Shown here: positions 8,821-19,435 of the stretch, piece after piece | Layout: the number at the start of each line of letters is the position of its first letter | Numbering within the stretch: the stretch's first letter is position 1 | IMG/VR virus record: IMGVR_UViG_3300042291_000512 | Location: 1-55,213 of that record | Direction: 5' to 3' (one strand) | DNA length: 55,213 bases | From: a virus | Made by a program: the position numbers and the translations under genes | Notes under the pieces: model-generated | What the model saw: the letters and a program-made list of their open reading frames with translations, nothing else | The model's database searches: none | Told to the model about the DNA's origin: nothing

Positions 8821-9890
8821 TGGCATACTATTTTTTAACAGCATCAAAAGATGCAACTCTTTATCTTCAACAACCCAATCAAAATACTGGGCTTGATGAA
8901 ATCTTAGAAATAAGTAAAGTGTATTATGGAAACATTAAAGATGTATCACATATACTACTTAAATTTGATGTTGGATTTATATCGGCATCAATTTCTAATA
9001 ATAGTATTTCAATGAACTCCGCTGAGTTAATTTTAAAAGAAACTCAAAGTGACGAAATTCCTTTAGAATATACGATATATGCGAATCCACTATCTGGTAG
9101 TTGGGAAATGGGAACTGGTACTAGATTTGATAATATATCAACTCAAGGTGTTACTTGGAATTATAGAGAAGGTGATTCTTCATTGGAATGGTTGCAAAAT
9201 AACTTTGCAACAAATACAACAGCTAGTGTTAATAACGGAGATGGTGGAACTTGGTACACGGATTATGGAACATCACAAACATTTAATTATCAGACAGCCG
9301 ATATTAATATGGATGTAAAATCTATGTTAAGAGTTTGGATGAGTGGTTCTAAACCAAATGATGGGATGATTTTAAAATATGCAACTGAAAAAGAAAGTGA
9401 CACTGCTGATTATGGGCAGTTGAAATTCTTTAGTAAAGAAACACATACGATATATCAACCAAAAATACGAATAGGATGGGATGATTCGGTATTTGCTACC
9501 GGTTCATTGAGTGCTCTAACTGCAAGTGATATTAAAGTTGGTATAACTAATTTGAAGAAAGAATACAAAGCAGGAACTATTGCTAAAATACAAATTTTTG
9601 GTAGAGAATTATATCCTCTAAAAACATTTACCGATACATTTGCATATACTAATATAAAGTATTTACCAACTACAACTTATTATCAAATAAGAGATTATGC
9701 ATCAAATGATATTATAATTCCATTTAGTGATTATTCTAAAATTAGTTGCGATACTAACGGAAATTATATAAAAGTTAATTTTTCAAATTGGGAAGCAGAT
9801 AGAGTTTATAAAATAGAATTTAAGATAGATAATAACGGTGGTATTGAATATTTTGATGATAATATAACATTTAGTATAGTAAAAGATTAA
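8820..9890 (+). CDS. Structural baseplate/tail protein with DNRLRE-like beta-sandwich
   Basis: A 356-residue protein beginning MAYYFLTASKDATLYLQQ. The pattern of an N-terminal DATL strand, SAELILKE, GSWEMGTG, VTWNYREGDSSLEW and DVKSMLRVWMSG resembles DNRLRE-type domains, which occur in extracellular and virion surface proteins. A C-terminal beta domain (about 240-356) has regular strand spacing. It overlaps the gp6 stop by one base, so it is probably a wedge-peripheral or fibre-attachment protein. Exact T4 counterpart unclear. Confidence 0.7.
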   Translation: MAYYFLTASKDATLYLQQPNQNTGLDEILEISKVYYGNIKDVSHILLKFDVGFISASISNNSISMNSAELILKETQSDEIPLEYTIYANPLSGSWEMGTGTRFDNISTQGVTWNYREGDSSLEWLQNNFATNTTASVNNGDGGTWYTDYGTSQTFNYQTADINMDVKSMLRVWMSGSKPNDGMILKYATEKESDTADYGQLKFFSKETHTIYQPKIRIGWDDSVFATGSLSALTASDIKVGITNLKKEYKAGTIAKIQIFGRELYPLKTFTDTFAYTNIKYLPTTTYYQIRDYASNDIIIPFSDYSKISCDTNGNYIKVNFSNWEADRVYKIEFKIDNNGGIEYFDDNITFSIVKD

Positions 9891-9892
9891 TA

Positions 9893-10969
9893 ATGGCTAA
9901 ACAACTTATAAAAACTGGTTTACGAAATGAGGGTATGATATCCGAACTTTTGTTAAGTGGTTCATTAGCAATAAAAACTAAGAATGAATTTGGTATTCAT
10001 GTGTTTAGTGGTTCAGTTGCAAATGATGGTATTGTTTCTGGAAAATTAACAAAACCAAAATATAATGAAGTTGAAGTTATAAAATCAATTGATACTAATA
10101 TAGTTGAATTAATTCCAGTAGAACCACCGGCATTACCACCAACAATATTATTAACGGCATATACTGAAGCAAATGAGTTAATAGGCGATTTAACAACACA
10201 GGTTGAGAGATTGAATAGTGTTACGCTTGATTTGGCATCTAAAGTTAAAGAATTGGAAATTGTAACACAAAGTCTTTTGGTTCAAATAGATTCTAAGGAT
10301 TTATTATTAGCAGTTTCTCAAAATCAAACTCAACAATCAAATTTAAAAGTAGAAAGTAGTATTGGTAGTTTACAAAACGCAATTCAAAAAGCAACTGCGG
10401 AGTCTATTCAACGAGTTTCTTTGAGTGGAAGAAATACATCTTTATTACAAGAAAACTCGATATTAAGTGAACAGTTAACATCGGCACAATCTCAAATAGT
10501 AAATCTTAACCAAACAATTAATCAATTGAATACTCAATTGAATAGTACTCAAACGCAATTGGTTAATAACTCAACTCAATTGGCGCAAGCTAATAATCAA
10601 CTTACAAATGCAACTACTAAAAAGAAGAAAATAATTTGTAACGAATTATACAATCAAGGTTTCTTACCTCAACACATTTGGAACGCCGATGAAATTTATG
10701 GTGAGATGATGTATGAGAAAGACCCTCGTTTGGTATTAGGATATATGATGTGGGCTAGAAATGTAGTTAAGTATATGAAAGCTAAGCCACAAAATACTAA
10801 GTGGATTTATAAGATGGTAAAACCTTGGACTGAGCATATGGCGTATAAAGTAGGTACATTGCCAAAAGATAATTGGATAGGTAAAATTATTCATAGTGTA
10901 GGAAAACAATATTGTTACTATGTATATGATAAGCAAATGAGTAAAAGAAATAAGTTGTCATGGCAATAA
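9893..10969 (+). CDS. Coiled-coil baseplate/fibre protein with conserved C-terminal domain
   Basis: A 358-residue protein. Residues 1-75 form a small beta domain (LLLSGSLAIKTKNEFGIHVF). Residues 100-240 are a long Gln/Asn-rich coiled coil (NLNQTINQLNTQLNSTQTQL). The last ~110 residues form a Trp/Tyr-rich helical domain starting KKKKIICNELYNQGFLPQHI and containing GYMMWARNVVKYMKAKP. This C-terminal domain has the look of a conserved phage tail domain, but I cannot name it. It overlaps the next gene by 10 bases, so they are coupled. A trimeric fibre or connector is a reasonable guess. Confidence 0.65.
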   Translation: MAKQLIKTGLRNEGMISELLLSGSLAIKTKNEFGIHVFSGSVANDGIVSGKLTKPKYNEVEVIKSIDTNIVELIPVEPPALPPTILLTAYTEANELIGDLTTQVERLNSVTLDLASKVKELEIVTQSLLVQIDSKDLLLAVSQNQTQQSNLKVESSIGSLQNAIQKATAESIQRVSLSGRNTSLLQENSILSEQLTSAQSQIVNLNQTINQLNTQLNSTQTQLVNNSTQLAQANNQLTNATTKKKKIICNELYNQGFLPQHIWNADEIYGEMMYEKDPRLVLGYMMWARNVVKYMKAKPQNTKWIYKMVKPWTEHMAYKVGTLPKDNWIGKIIHSVGKQYCYYVYDKQMSKRNKLSWQ

Positions 10970-12210
10970 AAACATTTAAGGAAATATTAAACAATCAGGG
11001 ATATAGAATATCTTCAAATGATAGAAAGATATTTGAAGAAGGTAATCTTGATTCCTTTTTTGGATTTAGTCAAAACGATGCAATTGAATTTATTGTATAT
11101 GATTTGGACGATAACCAACTACCACAGATTAACGATGAATTGGTAAGATATATTCCATTGACAACGCAAAATATTAAAGATTATTTTTTAATCGCAGAAG
11201 GTACTGTATTTCAAAAATATAAATTCCCAACTGAATATTTTATAGATATTGAAAGATTACTTAGAGAAGCTGGATATGATAATGGTATATTTAAAACACA
11301 AATAACTTTACTTAATAAGAGAGTGGGCAGTGAATTTCCATCCGATAAATTGTGGATTGCCGAAATATCACCATCTCGTACTGAGGTTAGATTATTACCA
11401 TTAAAAAAAGGATTAGAATTAAATGAAGAACTTAAAAAAAGATACGATGTATTTGTAAATAATGGTGAATTTAGAGATGATACTATAAATTTAACATTTC
11501 CATTTGTTGAAAAAATAAGTCCAATCGGTATTGATGAATTTATTAAATCAAAATATACAGCTAGCTGGCTAAATAAACTTGTATATGAATTTAAAATAAA
11601 AAACTTTGAAACGTTTTCGACAAAGGTATTTGAAAAATTTACACAAGCTTGTTTTTATGAATTTCAAAACAAAATATCTGATATAAACGATATTAATTAT
11701 GGAAAACCTAAATCTGAAAAACCAGTAGTAGGATTATCTATTAATGAAATTGAAAATATATGTAAAAAGATATTAATTATGTGTATTGATTTTTATTTTC
11801 CTAACCCGGATGTAAAAACTGAAACTACATATGATATGGGCGTTGATACGAGTATTGATGTAGTTGGTAAGGTATTACAAAGAATAGAATCAAACACAAT
11901 AATAGATACAACAAGTCCTGTAATTAGAAAAGCTGAAATTATAAATCCAATATTAACAAGTAAAGAATTGAAATTGGAAGAAGAAATAAAAAAACAAATT
12001 CCAGACCCACCGTTTGATGTGAGTAGGCCAGTACCGGACCCACCCCCACCAATTGAAATAGTTACACCAATTGATGAACCACCATATAGCCCACCATATA
12101 CTGGAGGTGGCGGAGGAGGAGGCGGTGGAGGACAATTTGATACACAATCATTAGATAGAGATAATTTATCAGATGGTGGTATGGGCAGAGAACAACTGGC
12201 ATTTCAATAA
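10960..12210 (+). CDS. Baseplate-cluster protein of unknown function with Gly-rich tail
   Basis: A 416-residue acidic protein. The first ~290 residues are a mixed alpha/beta domain (KTFKEILNNQGYRISSNDRK, KLWIAEISPSRTEVRLLPLK) not assigned to a family. The statement SPSRTEVRLLP resembles a strand motif found in wedge proteins. Residues 345-375 are Pro-rich (PDPPPPIEIV), followed by a run of ten Gly and a short tail ending LAFQ. The start overlaps the preceding gene by 10 bases. Position between the gp6 block and the gp7/gpI-like gene supports a baseplate role. Confidence 0.65.
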   Translation: MAIKTFKEILNNQGYRISSNDRKIFEEGNLDSFFGFSQNDAIEFIVYDLDDNQLPQINDELVRYIPLTTQNIKDYFLIAEGTVFQKYKFPTEYFIDIERLLREAGYDNGIFKTQITLLNKRVGSEFPSDKLWIAEISPSRTEVRLLPLKKGLELNEELKKRYDVFVNNGEFRDDTINLTFPFVEKISPIGIDEFIKSKYTASWLNKLVYEFKIKNFETFSTKVFEKFTQACFYEFQNKISDINDINYGKPKSEKPVVGLSINEIENICKKILIMCIDFYFPNPDVKTETTYDMGVDTSIDVVGKVLQRIESNTIIDTTSPVIRKAEIINPILTSKELKLEEEIKKQIPDPPFDVSRPVPDPPPPIEIVTPIDEPPYSPPYTGGGGGGGGGGQFDTQSLDRDNLSDGGMGREQLAFQ

Positions 12211-12216
12211 TATAAA

Positions 12217-12225
12217 ATACTTATA
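12217..12225 (+). promoter_or_regulatory. Late-type promoter element (C variant)
   Basis: ATACTTATA, 5 bases before the ATG at 12231; a transcript from it would be nearly leaderless, so this site is less certain. Confidence 0.45.
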
Positions 12226-12230
12226 AAGTA

Positions 12231-15200
12231 ATGAGAGCAGTAGAAGAAAACGCATTTGATAATGGATTTGGGGTAAACGAATCACAACAATTATACAATC
12301 TTGATAATGAATTGGGTATTGGTATAGGTGGGGGTTCAGGTGCTGGCATCTCCTATGGTGGCGGCGGAGGAGGAGGCTTTATACCTATCATAGATACTCC
12401 AAATACGGCTCAAAGTGATAGTAAAAATATATTTTATATAGAGGCAAATGCCGCGGCAAGTATTTATATAAATGGTAGACCTACATACCAAACAACAAAT
12501 TATGGGTTACCTATTATGGTATCGCAATTGTTGGACGAAGGTAGTAAAAAAATTACGGTACAAAAGGAAGGATACGCGTGTAACGAAGAATATATAATAG
12601 ATGTTGTACAAAATCCAAATTACTATATACCATATGTTAATTTAAATATAAATCCATATGATAGTTTGGTTGGATACGATACAAGAGGATTACCCAATCA
12701 AACGTATGAAGATAACAGTTTATATAGAATTCCTGAAAATTATCAAGCGGTTTACTCGTCTGTACCGGCATACACATTTAGAATAAGAAAATTTATAAAT
12801 GAGGTACTTCAAACTGATTATAGTTATGAAATTGATAAGCAAGATAAAAAAATAAATTTTACATTAACTCAAAATATCATTGCTGATAGAAATCCAACTG
12901 ACCCTTTAGTTGAAAAGATAAAATTAAACATGGCTGTTGAGGGCCCAAATTCATCCGTATTAGTGGTGAAGGATGGTACTGGTATAACTAATGAAAAATT
13001 TAATTTAAATGCAGGAGTAACAAATTTTGAAGATGTACCAACATCGGATTTAGTTTATTCGATACAAACATCTGATATAAATTTATACAGGATTACTAAA
13101 ATAGTAGTAAGTGGTGAGGGGTTGGTAACAAAAACGTTAGAAGCTACTAGTGGATTGGAAAGTATATCTACTAAAATAAAAGCCGAAAGGGATTTAAATA
13201 TTAGTATTACTACTGAAAATTTCACAATAGTACAAGCAACAATACCATCCGTAGCATTTCTTAATTTAGACAGATTAGCATCAAAAGAATTTACTGAGTA
13301 TAACATAAATTCAAACGCAGATGTTCCAATTGGATTAAATTTATTTGGAGGTACTAATAGAGTATCGGTGTATGTAAAGGATAAGAAATATGCATTTGAT
13401 GTAAGTGGTGATAGTTCTATAATTTTAATACCATCTAAAACGTTTGATGTAATTGGTAAATATTCTATAAAAATAGTACCAAGTAATAATAGTGGAGATG
13501 GTGAGTTTATAGAAACGGCATTAGTTGCAATGGATGATATGTGGGTTGGTGTTCCGGATATTAGAAATATACAATACCCATCGGTTCTAAGAGGTCCTGA
13601 TTACATTGGTACGGATGTAAATTTTAATATATACTTTGATTCGGTTGATACTGATTATGTTAGAATGTATGCCGGAAGTACAAATTCAAATTTTACACAA
13701 TTACCTAGTAATGGCACACATACATTTAATTTTAAGCAATTATTAGTAAATTCAGGTACCAACGTTTCAGAGGACCAGGATAAAATTAGTTTACAATTAA
13801 TATTAATACCATACAATACAAGTGGAAGACAAGTCGTAGTTGGTAAAACTGAAATAATTACAATTCTTTTTGATAAAGGAGATTTAACAATTCCAAGAGA
13901 TGTTGCAATTGGTAGAATTGCTGAAGGATTTATTGCACAATTTGACAAATCTATTTTTGCAGATGAAACTTCTAAATACTTAACTCACTTATTACATATT
14001 GGTGATGGTGATAATAAAGTAATTACAACTTGGATTGGTGATGATGAATCGCTTATATTAAAATTATATGAACCGTTAGATACTGCAATACAACCAAACC
14101 AACAAGTTTGGATATCAAAAGTTCAATCAGACCCAATAATTGAAACGGTAACAATAAGTGGAGTTGATACAAGTTATTGTGCCCCACTAAAAGGACCTAA
14201 CTTTTTATTAGAACCTGATAACGGTACTGCTTTTAAAATATTTGATGATTTAATTGCAAGCGGTTCTACTACTTCAAATGATATATTAAATAAAATATCC
14301 GCTCAAAATAATATTGATACTGAAAAATTAAATATTCAATATGCAAGTGGGTCTTCATATACATTTGACCAATTTGTGCATTTTGGTTCAGCGGCTGAAA
14401 GATTAAAAAACTTTTATTATAAAGTAAGTGTTTTACAAGAATATCAAGCAAAGTATTTAGATTTAACACAAACATCCTACCCAATTGGTTATTTATTAAC
14501 CGAAGATTCGGGTGGAGATGGTACTCCTGAAATACTTGGTAATGAAATATTAATAGGTGAACAACTGGACCCAATTTTACAATTACAATTTGAGACACCT
14601 CAAGTAATCCCAGCACCATATGCTTTAATAGAAGCTAATTTAGTAGCTCAAAAAATAAGTAATTTGATAAAAACGTTTGATGGTTATGAAATATTTTTAT
14701 TTAAATCTGAAAACTTATTAGCATATCCAAAAGAAAATTATTTTAATCCATTAACATCTTACACATACAGAGTTCTAAGACCAAAAAATCATCCGATATC
14801 AATAAGTTGGTATGAAACCGCATTAAACGATTCGGAAGAATTTGATAAATATAATTCATATGCAATGCGTAATAATCTTCCAGAATATATAACGGAAGAT
14901 TATGATAATGCTGATTTTATTTTATTTTTAGATATGGTAGGCCAACATTTTGATATTTTGTGGGTCTATATAAATGGGATAAAAAAAGCTAAAAAAGTAG
15001 AACATAAAGAAGAATTAGGAGTACCGGATTCGTTAGTTAGTTCTTTACTAAACGCAATGGGTTGGGAAGAAAAAAGAGCATTTAATTCTCAATTACTTTG
15101 GGAATATATGTTTGGTACTAATCAAAATGGAGCTCCAAAATACGGCCGAAGTTTGGAAGATGCTAATTATGAAGTTTGGCGAAGAATTTTAAATAACTTA

Positions 15201-17453
15201 CCATATCTATTAAAACATAAGGGTACTTCTAGAGCATTGAAAGCTGTAATGGCTTGTTATGGCGTACCACAATCTATGTTGACGATAATGGAATTTGGCG
15301 GACCGCAAGATCCAGTTAAAAATGGCACTACAAAATTTACGTTTGATGATAGAACCGCGGCTATTGTATTAGATGAAAATTCAAGTATACAAGTACCTTG
15401 GCATATTGTAGGCTCAACAATGGATTTCCCAAATTGTATCGAATTTAGAATAAGGCCCTCAGCTAGTATCTCTAATCCAGCGACATTAATATCTGGAAGT
15501 GAATTTACTTTAGATTTAGTTCAAACAACCGGTTCTTATTATAAATTAGAATTAAATTTTGGTGGTAATGATTCTAATAGTACATACTTTGAAACAACAA
15601 CTGTATATGTAACTCCTGAATTAAGTGGTGAGTATGCATATGGTCCTGATTTAAAAACTGGAAGTTTAGATTTTCCACTTTCAAATGAACATTATTCCAA
15701 CGTAGCGATTAATAGGCACAACAATCCAGATTCATCTTCTTGGTATGAGATTTGGTTGGGAACATCTGATGGGCAAAGAATAATTACTTCGGTTAGTATG
15801 TCTATGTTATATAACGATAGTCAATGGACCGGTTCAACTCCATACTTAGTAGTTGGTGGAAATGGGTATCAGGGTGAATTAGATGAATTTCGTTTGTGGA
15901 GTGTTCCATTACAAAGAAGTAAATTTGAAAATCATACACTATTCCCAGACGCAATCAATGGTAATGATTACGATTCATCTACAAAAGATTTAATGTTCCG
16001 TTTAGATTTTGAATATCCAAAAGATAGAACTAAAACGGAAAATATTGGAATTAAAAACGTAGCTATAAGTGATACATATGCAGAACCATTTGCATCGGCA
16101 AGTAATATGTATTCTGCATCGGCATACCCATATCAATATATACCATATGATAGAACTGTAACCGCTACCGTGCCATCTATGGGATTAAACTATTCAAACA
16201 AAATACGTTTTGAAGACCAGGAATTAATTGGAGACCTTTCATATAAAACTAGAGCAACAAAAAAGGCGTTTGATAGAGCTCCAATAGATTCAAATCGTTT
16301 AGGATTATTCTTCTCTCCAATAAAGGAGTTAAATATGGATATCCTAAAAGCATTTGGTGATTTTAATATTGATAACTATATTGGTGACCCTTCCGATGAA
16401 TATACCAATTCATATAAACAATTAGATACTTTAAGACATTATTATTTTGAAAGACTTGGTAATAGAGATATCTATGAATATATTAGATTAATACGCTATA
16501 TAGATAAATCATTATTCGAGGTACTTTCGGATTTAGCACCTGCTAGAACAAATATATCTAAAGGATTATTAATAGAACCGCATTATTTAGAAAGAAGTAA
16601 AACACAATGGAAAAAAGCGGAAGCATTACGAAATGATTTTGATACTTCAATAGATACGAATGAAAATTACATATTAGAAGGCGAATCAATTCCGAAAGAT
16701 GCACATATAAACGCAGAAGAAGTAGCAATGCTAACTGGTGACATTAGTAATGAAGAAACTACAATTTTCGCAAATGATGTAATAGTAATTGAGGGAACTA
16801 ATCCAAATTACGATACAACTATTAATACAGCAGATTCAATTATATTCGAATCATCTGCTCCTTTTTATGATACTTTAATAGAATGTCCTACCGGAGCTAA
16901 TTTGGTAGGAGAAGCCGATTCATTTACATTTACTGAAATTGGAAATGATAAAGATTCTATTGCAAATGCGGGATATGGATTATACGCTATAAGAGGTAAT
17001 GGTTTGGTTAGAGATTATGACCCATTATTTGGAAATAATCAAAATACTGGAAGCAGAAAGAGTATATTTTTGGTAAAACAACAATATATCCAAAAAATAA
17101 ATACACAAACCGAAGGATACCCAACCACAGCGGATAAGCAAGTTAAATATGAAAAAATAGCTGTTACTAAATATAAATATAAAGTAGCAAAACTTCCTTT
17201 TAGTGGTAGTATTGAACTTGGTAACGATACCGTAGAGGTAACCGCTTTAAATGGATATTTGCCATCACATTATAAATTTACAAATAATTTGGGTGAGGGA
17301 ATGCTTCGTTCATTTTGGAAAGGCTCGGTTCAAGATTCATCAACTACACCTGATGGGTTAGACCCGGTTGAAACATTTACAACCAACCCTAATATTCTTA
17401 GAGTTACTAAGACTGGACGAGGTAGTGGTGAACCAATTCTTATCGTTGATTAA
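12231..17453 (+). CDS. Very large gp7/gpI-like baseplate wedge protein with LamG domain
   Basis: A 1740-residue protein. Residues about 35-50 are Gly-rich (IGIGGGSGAGISYGGGGGGG), like the tail of its upstream neighbour. The N-terminal half consists of repeated beta domains. Near 985-1025 is VWRRILNNLPYLLKHKGTSR followed by ALKAVMACYGVP, the Trp-Arg ... KGT ... Gly pattern of P2 gpI-type wedge proteins, the counterparts of T4 gp7. Residues about 1055-1225 form a LamG/concanavalin-like lectin domain (CIEFRIRPSASIS ... GELDEFRLWSVPLQ). T4 gp7 is 1032 residues, so this one is enlarged, possibly with glycan-binding modules. It has its own late element just upstream (12217-12225). Confidence 0.72.
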   Translation: MRAVEENAFDNGFGVNESQQLYNLDNELGIGIGGGSGAGISYGGGGGGGFIPIIDTPNTAQSDSKNIFYIEANAAASIYINGRPTYQTTNYGLPIMVSQLLDEGSKKITVQKEGYACNEEYIIDVVQNPNYYIPYVNLNINPYDSLVGYDTRGLPNQTYEDNSLYRIPENYQAVYSSVPAYTFRIRKFINEVLQTDYSYEIDKQDKKINFTLTQNIIADRNPTDPLVEKIKLNMAVEGPNSSVLVVKDGTGITNEKFNLNAGVTNFEDVPTSDLVYSIQTSDINLYRITKIVVSGEGLVTKTLEATSGLESISTKIKAERDLNISITTENFTIVQATIPSVAFLNLDRLASKEFTEYNINSNADVPIGLNLFGGTNRVSVYVKDKKYAFDVSGDSSIILIPSKTFDVIGKYSIKIVPSNNSGDGEFIETALVAMDDMWVGVPDIRNIQYPSVLRGPDYIGTDVNFNIYFDSVDTDYVRMYAGSTNSNFTQLPSNGTHTFNFKQLLVNSGTNVSEDQDKISLQLILIPYNTSGRQVVVGKTEIITILFDKGDLTIPRDVAIGRIAEGFIAQFDKSIFADETSKYLTHLLHIGDGDNKVITTWIGDDESLILKLYEPLDTAIQPNQQVWISKVQSDPIIETVTISGVDTSYCAPLKGPNFLLEPDNGTAFKIFDDLIASGSTTSNDILNKISAQNNIDTEKLNIQYASGSSYTFDQFVHFGSAAERLKNFYYKVSVLQEYQAKYLDLTQTSYPIGYLLTEDSGGDGTPEILGNEILIGEQLDPILQLQFETPQVIPAPYALIEANLVAQKISNLIKTFDGYEIFLFKSENLLAYPKENYFNPLTSYTYRVLRPKNHPISISWYETALNDSEEFDKYNSYAMRNNLPEYITEDYDNADFILFLDMVGQHFDILWVYINGIKKAKKVEHKEELGVPDSLVSSLLNAMGWEEKRAFNSQLLWEYMFGTNQNGAPKYGRSLEDANYEVWRRILNNLPYLLKHKGTSRALKAVMACYGVPQSMLTIMEFGGPQDPVKNGTTKFTFDDRTAAIVLDENSSIQVPWHIVGSTMDFPNCIEFRIRPSASISNPATLISGSEFTLDLVQTTGSYYKLELNFGGNDSNSTYFETTTVYVTPELSGEYAYGPDLKTGSLDFPLSNEHYSNVAINRHNNPDSSSWYEIWLGTSDGQRIITSVSMSMLYNDSQWTGSTPYLVVGGNGYQGELDEFRLWSVPLQRSKFENHTLFPDAINGNDYDSSTKDLMFRLDFEYPKDRTKTENIGIKNVAISDTYAEPFASASNMYSASAYPYQYIPYDRTVTATVPSMGLNYSNKIRFEDQELIGDLSYKTRATKKAFDRAPIDSNRLGLFFSPIKELNMDILKAFGDFNIDNYIGDPSDEYTNSYKQLDTLRHYYFERLGNRDIYEYIRLIRYIDKSLFEVLSDLAPARTNISKGLLIEPHYLERSKTQWKKAEALRNDFDTSIDTNENYILEGESIPKDAHINAEEVAMLTGDISNEETTIFANDVIVIEGTNPNYDTTINTADSIIFESSAPFYDTLIECPTGANLVGEADSFTFTEIGNDKDSIANAGYGLYAIRGNGLVRDYDPLFGNNQNTGSRKSIFLVKQQYIQKINTQTEGYPTTADKQVKYEKIAVTKYKYKVAKLPFSGSIELGNDTVEVTALNGYLPSHYKFTNNLGEGMLRSFWKGSVQDSSTTPDGLDPVETFTTNPNILRVTKTGRGSGEPILIVD

Positions 17454-17473
17454 ATTGAAAATAAAAATTAGTT

Positions 17474-17482
17474 ATATTTATA
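17474..17482 (+). promoter_or_regulatory. Late-type promoter element
   Basis: ATATTTATA, 24 bases before the ATG at 17507. Confidence 0.65.
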
Positions 17483-17506
17483 GAATATAGATAAAAAACA
17501 TATCAA

Positions 17507-18133
17507 ATGGCATATTTAGATAACACGGAAATTACGGTAGATGCAATTCTTACCAAAAAAGGAAGACAAAAATTGGCATCTGGACAATCTTTAAACATTA
17601 CAAAGTTCGCTTTGGGAGATGATGAGATTGATTATACGCTTTACGAACCAGCACACCCAAAAGGTTCAGCATACTACGATTCAGCAATTAGAGCTATTCC
17701 TATTACGGAAGCTTCTCCTGATGAAACTCAAGTATTAAGATATAAGTTAGTTACTTTACCAAAAGGAACTACTCAAATCCCAACTGTAAGATTGGGTGTA
17801 CCTTCTATTAGTGTTAATCAATATGAAGGTGGTGTAGGATTATCTCCAACAACATCTCCTGCTGGAAACCAAAATGCTGGATACACTATGGTATTAGCCG
17901 ACCAAAGAGCTGGTACTCTTACTGTAACTAGAGGAGCAAACGGAACTGGTACCGCGTTGTTCTTAGGTGATGAAATTACAACAACGGCACAGGTTACTAC
18001 TGGTTTAGAATTTAAGTTCACTCCAAATCCAAATTTAACAATTGATGTATCAACAACGATAACTGTATTTGGCAATGAAACGGGAGGTTCTCAAACTATA
18101 CCTGTAATTGTAACGTACAAAGCAAACGTATAA
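17507..18133 (+). CDS. Virion structural protein, beta-rich
   Basis: A 208-residue protein beginning MAYLDNTEITVDAILTKKGR. Its FALGDDEIDYTLYEPAHPKG segment and C-terminal Ig-like strands (TTITVFGNETGG ... VIVTYKANV) look like a phage structural protein of the sort found beside baseplate genes in T4-like genomes. It starts a new late unit (element at 17474-17482). It shows no resemblance to T4 gp19, so I do not call it tail tube. Confidence 0.65.
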   Translation: MAYLDNTEITVDAILTKKGRQKLASGQSLNITKFALGDDEIDYTLYEPAHPKGSAYYDSAIRAIPITEASPDETQVLRYKLVTLPKGTTQIPTVRLGVPSISVNQYEGGVGLSPTTSPAGNQNAGYTMVLADQRAGTLTVTRGANGTGTALFLGDEITTTAQVTTGLEFKFTPNPNLTIDVSTTITVFGNETGGSQTIPVIVTYKANV

Positions 18134-18152
18134 AATAAAATAGAAATATAAA

Positions 18153-19364
18153 ATGGCACTAATAAACGACCCAAAAATAACAGACCAAATAAGAGCATTG
18201 GCGAATACCGGTACTGTTGATTCAAACCAAATAGTACAGATATTAAATTCAGTTTTACCAGCTGGGCAACAAATTGCAACTACTGGAACTACTGGAACTG
18301 GTCTTTACAAAAGATTTGGTGAATTTGATAAAGTAAACGCTAAAATAGAAGTAGTAACAACTGGACTATGGAGTAGTGACTCTGGTTCGTTGACGTCATT
18401 TTATACATCATCGCAAGTTGAAGCAACTAGTGGTAAATACTATTACAATGTATATCAAACTGACCCAATCGATACTGATATAGAAGAAGTTCAATTCGCA
18501 GTAGCATATGGGCATTTAGATGGTAGTGGTTCGGTTAGTTTGGATAATGACCCTAATGGATTATTGGCAACTAAAGCGACTTACGCACAATATAAATCAA
18601 TATTATTAGACCCAACATTATCTCAATTTCAATTTGAAAATGCAGTTGCGCAGGCAACAAATTCAAATGAGATTTATGTGATAAACGTAGCTAGAGCAAG
18701 ATATAGAGAATCTATGGATGCTGGTAACTGGTCATTAAAACTATCTGGTTCTAATGGATTATTTACATTTATTGATAATAGTGGTAAAAAATTCGGTGAT
18801 AATTATGGTTTAAGTGGTAATGTATTCAAAGTGGTTTCTGGTTCATTGAATTTAGGAAGCCAAAACGAAGCAACTGTTAAAAATACTACTGACCCAACTT
18901 CTGGTGAAGGGTATGGTTTATTCTACCCTGAAAGAGGTATTATAATTCTTAATCCAAAAGCGATAGCTAACGTAGTTGGTAATGTATTCAATGAAAATTT
19001 CCAAAACGTTGGAAGTTTATTACCAGATTATTCAATACTTGCTGATAAAGAAAACCATAAGAGATTATATCACGCAATTAGAGCAGGTAAAGATTTTGAT
19101 GCTAGAAGAACTGAAAATGTATCAACACAACACTTCTTTGTAAGAGCAACAAATAGAGAGTTTAATTATTCTAACAATCCTACTTACTTAGATGCAGATG
19201 GTTTCTTTACTGAACCAACATTTGAAACTGACCCTCAAACATTTATTACAACAATCGGTTTGCTGAATGATGCAAATGAAATAGTAGCAGTAGCTAAGAC
19301 TTCACAGCCAATTGTTAAATCATTTGATAAGGAAGTTCTAATTAAAGTGAAATTATCATTCTAA
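18153..19364 (+). CDS. Virion structural protein, paralogue of the next gene
   Basis: A 403-residue protein of unknown function. Its last ~40 residues (TTIGLLNDANEIVAVAKTSQ ... VLIKVKLSF) align with the last ~40 of the gene at 19436 (TTIALYDDELNMVAVAKLPQ ... NFIVRFDS). The middle also corresponds: FYPERGIIILNPKAI here and FYDRGLIVVSKDVV there. The N-terminal part (about 30-200) has no counterpart in the shorter paralogue. The gene ends just before a strong terminator at 19387-19410, closing the unit that begins at 17507. Likely a tail or head surface protein. Confidence 0.7.
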   Translation: MALINDPKITDQIRALANTGTVDSNQIVQILNSVLPAGQQIATTGTTGTGLYKRFGEFDKVNAKIEVVTTGLWSSDSGSLTSFYTSSQVEATSGKYYYNVYQTDPIDTDIEEVQFAVAYGHLDGSGSVSLDNDPNGLLATKATYAQYKSILLDPTLSQFQFENAVAQATNSNEIYVINVARARYRESMDAGNWSLKLSGSNGLFTFIDNSGKKFGDNYGLSGNVFKVVSGSLNLGSQNEATVKNTTDPTSGEGYGLFYPERGIIILNPKAIANVVGNVFNENFQNVGSLLPDYSILADKENHKRLYHAIRAGKDFDARRTENVSTQHFFVRATNREFNYSNNPTYLDADGFFTEPTFETDPQTFITTIGLLNDANEIVAVAKTSQPIVKSFDKEVLIKVKLSF

Positions 19365-19386
19365 TTAAAAATTATAGAAAATAAAT

Positions 19387-19410
19387 AAACCCCCTTCATT
19401 GGGGGTTTTT
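19387..19410 (+). terminator. Rho-independent terminator
   Basis: An 8-bp stem AAACCCCC / GGGGGTTT encloses a 6-base loop and runs into five T. It sits 23 bases after the stop of the 403-residue structural gene and just before a new late element at 19421. A clear unit boundary. Confidence 0.93.
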
Positions 19411-19420
19411 CATTTAACGA

Positions 19421-19429
19421 ATATTTATA
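19421..19429 (+). promoter_or_regulatory. Late-type promoter element
   Basis: ATATTTATA directly after the terminator at 19387-19410 and 6 bases before the ATG at 19436. Confidence 0.65.
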
Positions 19430-19435
19430 TAAGAC

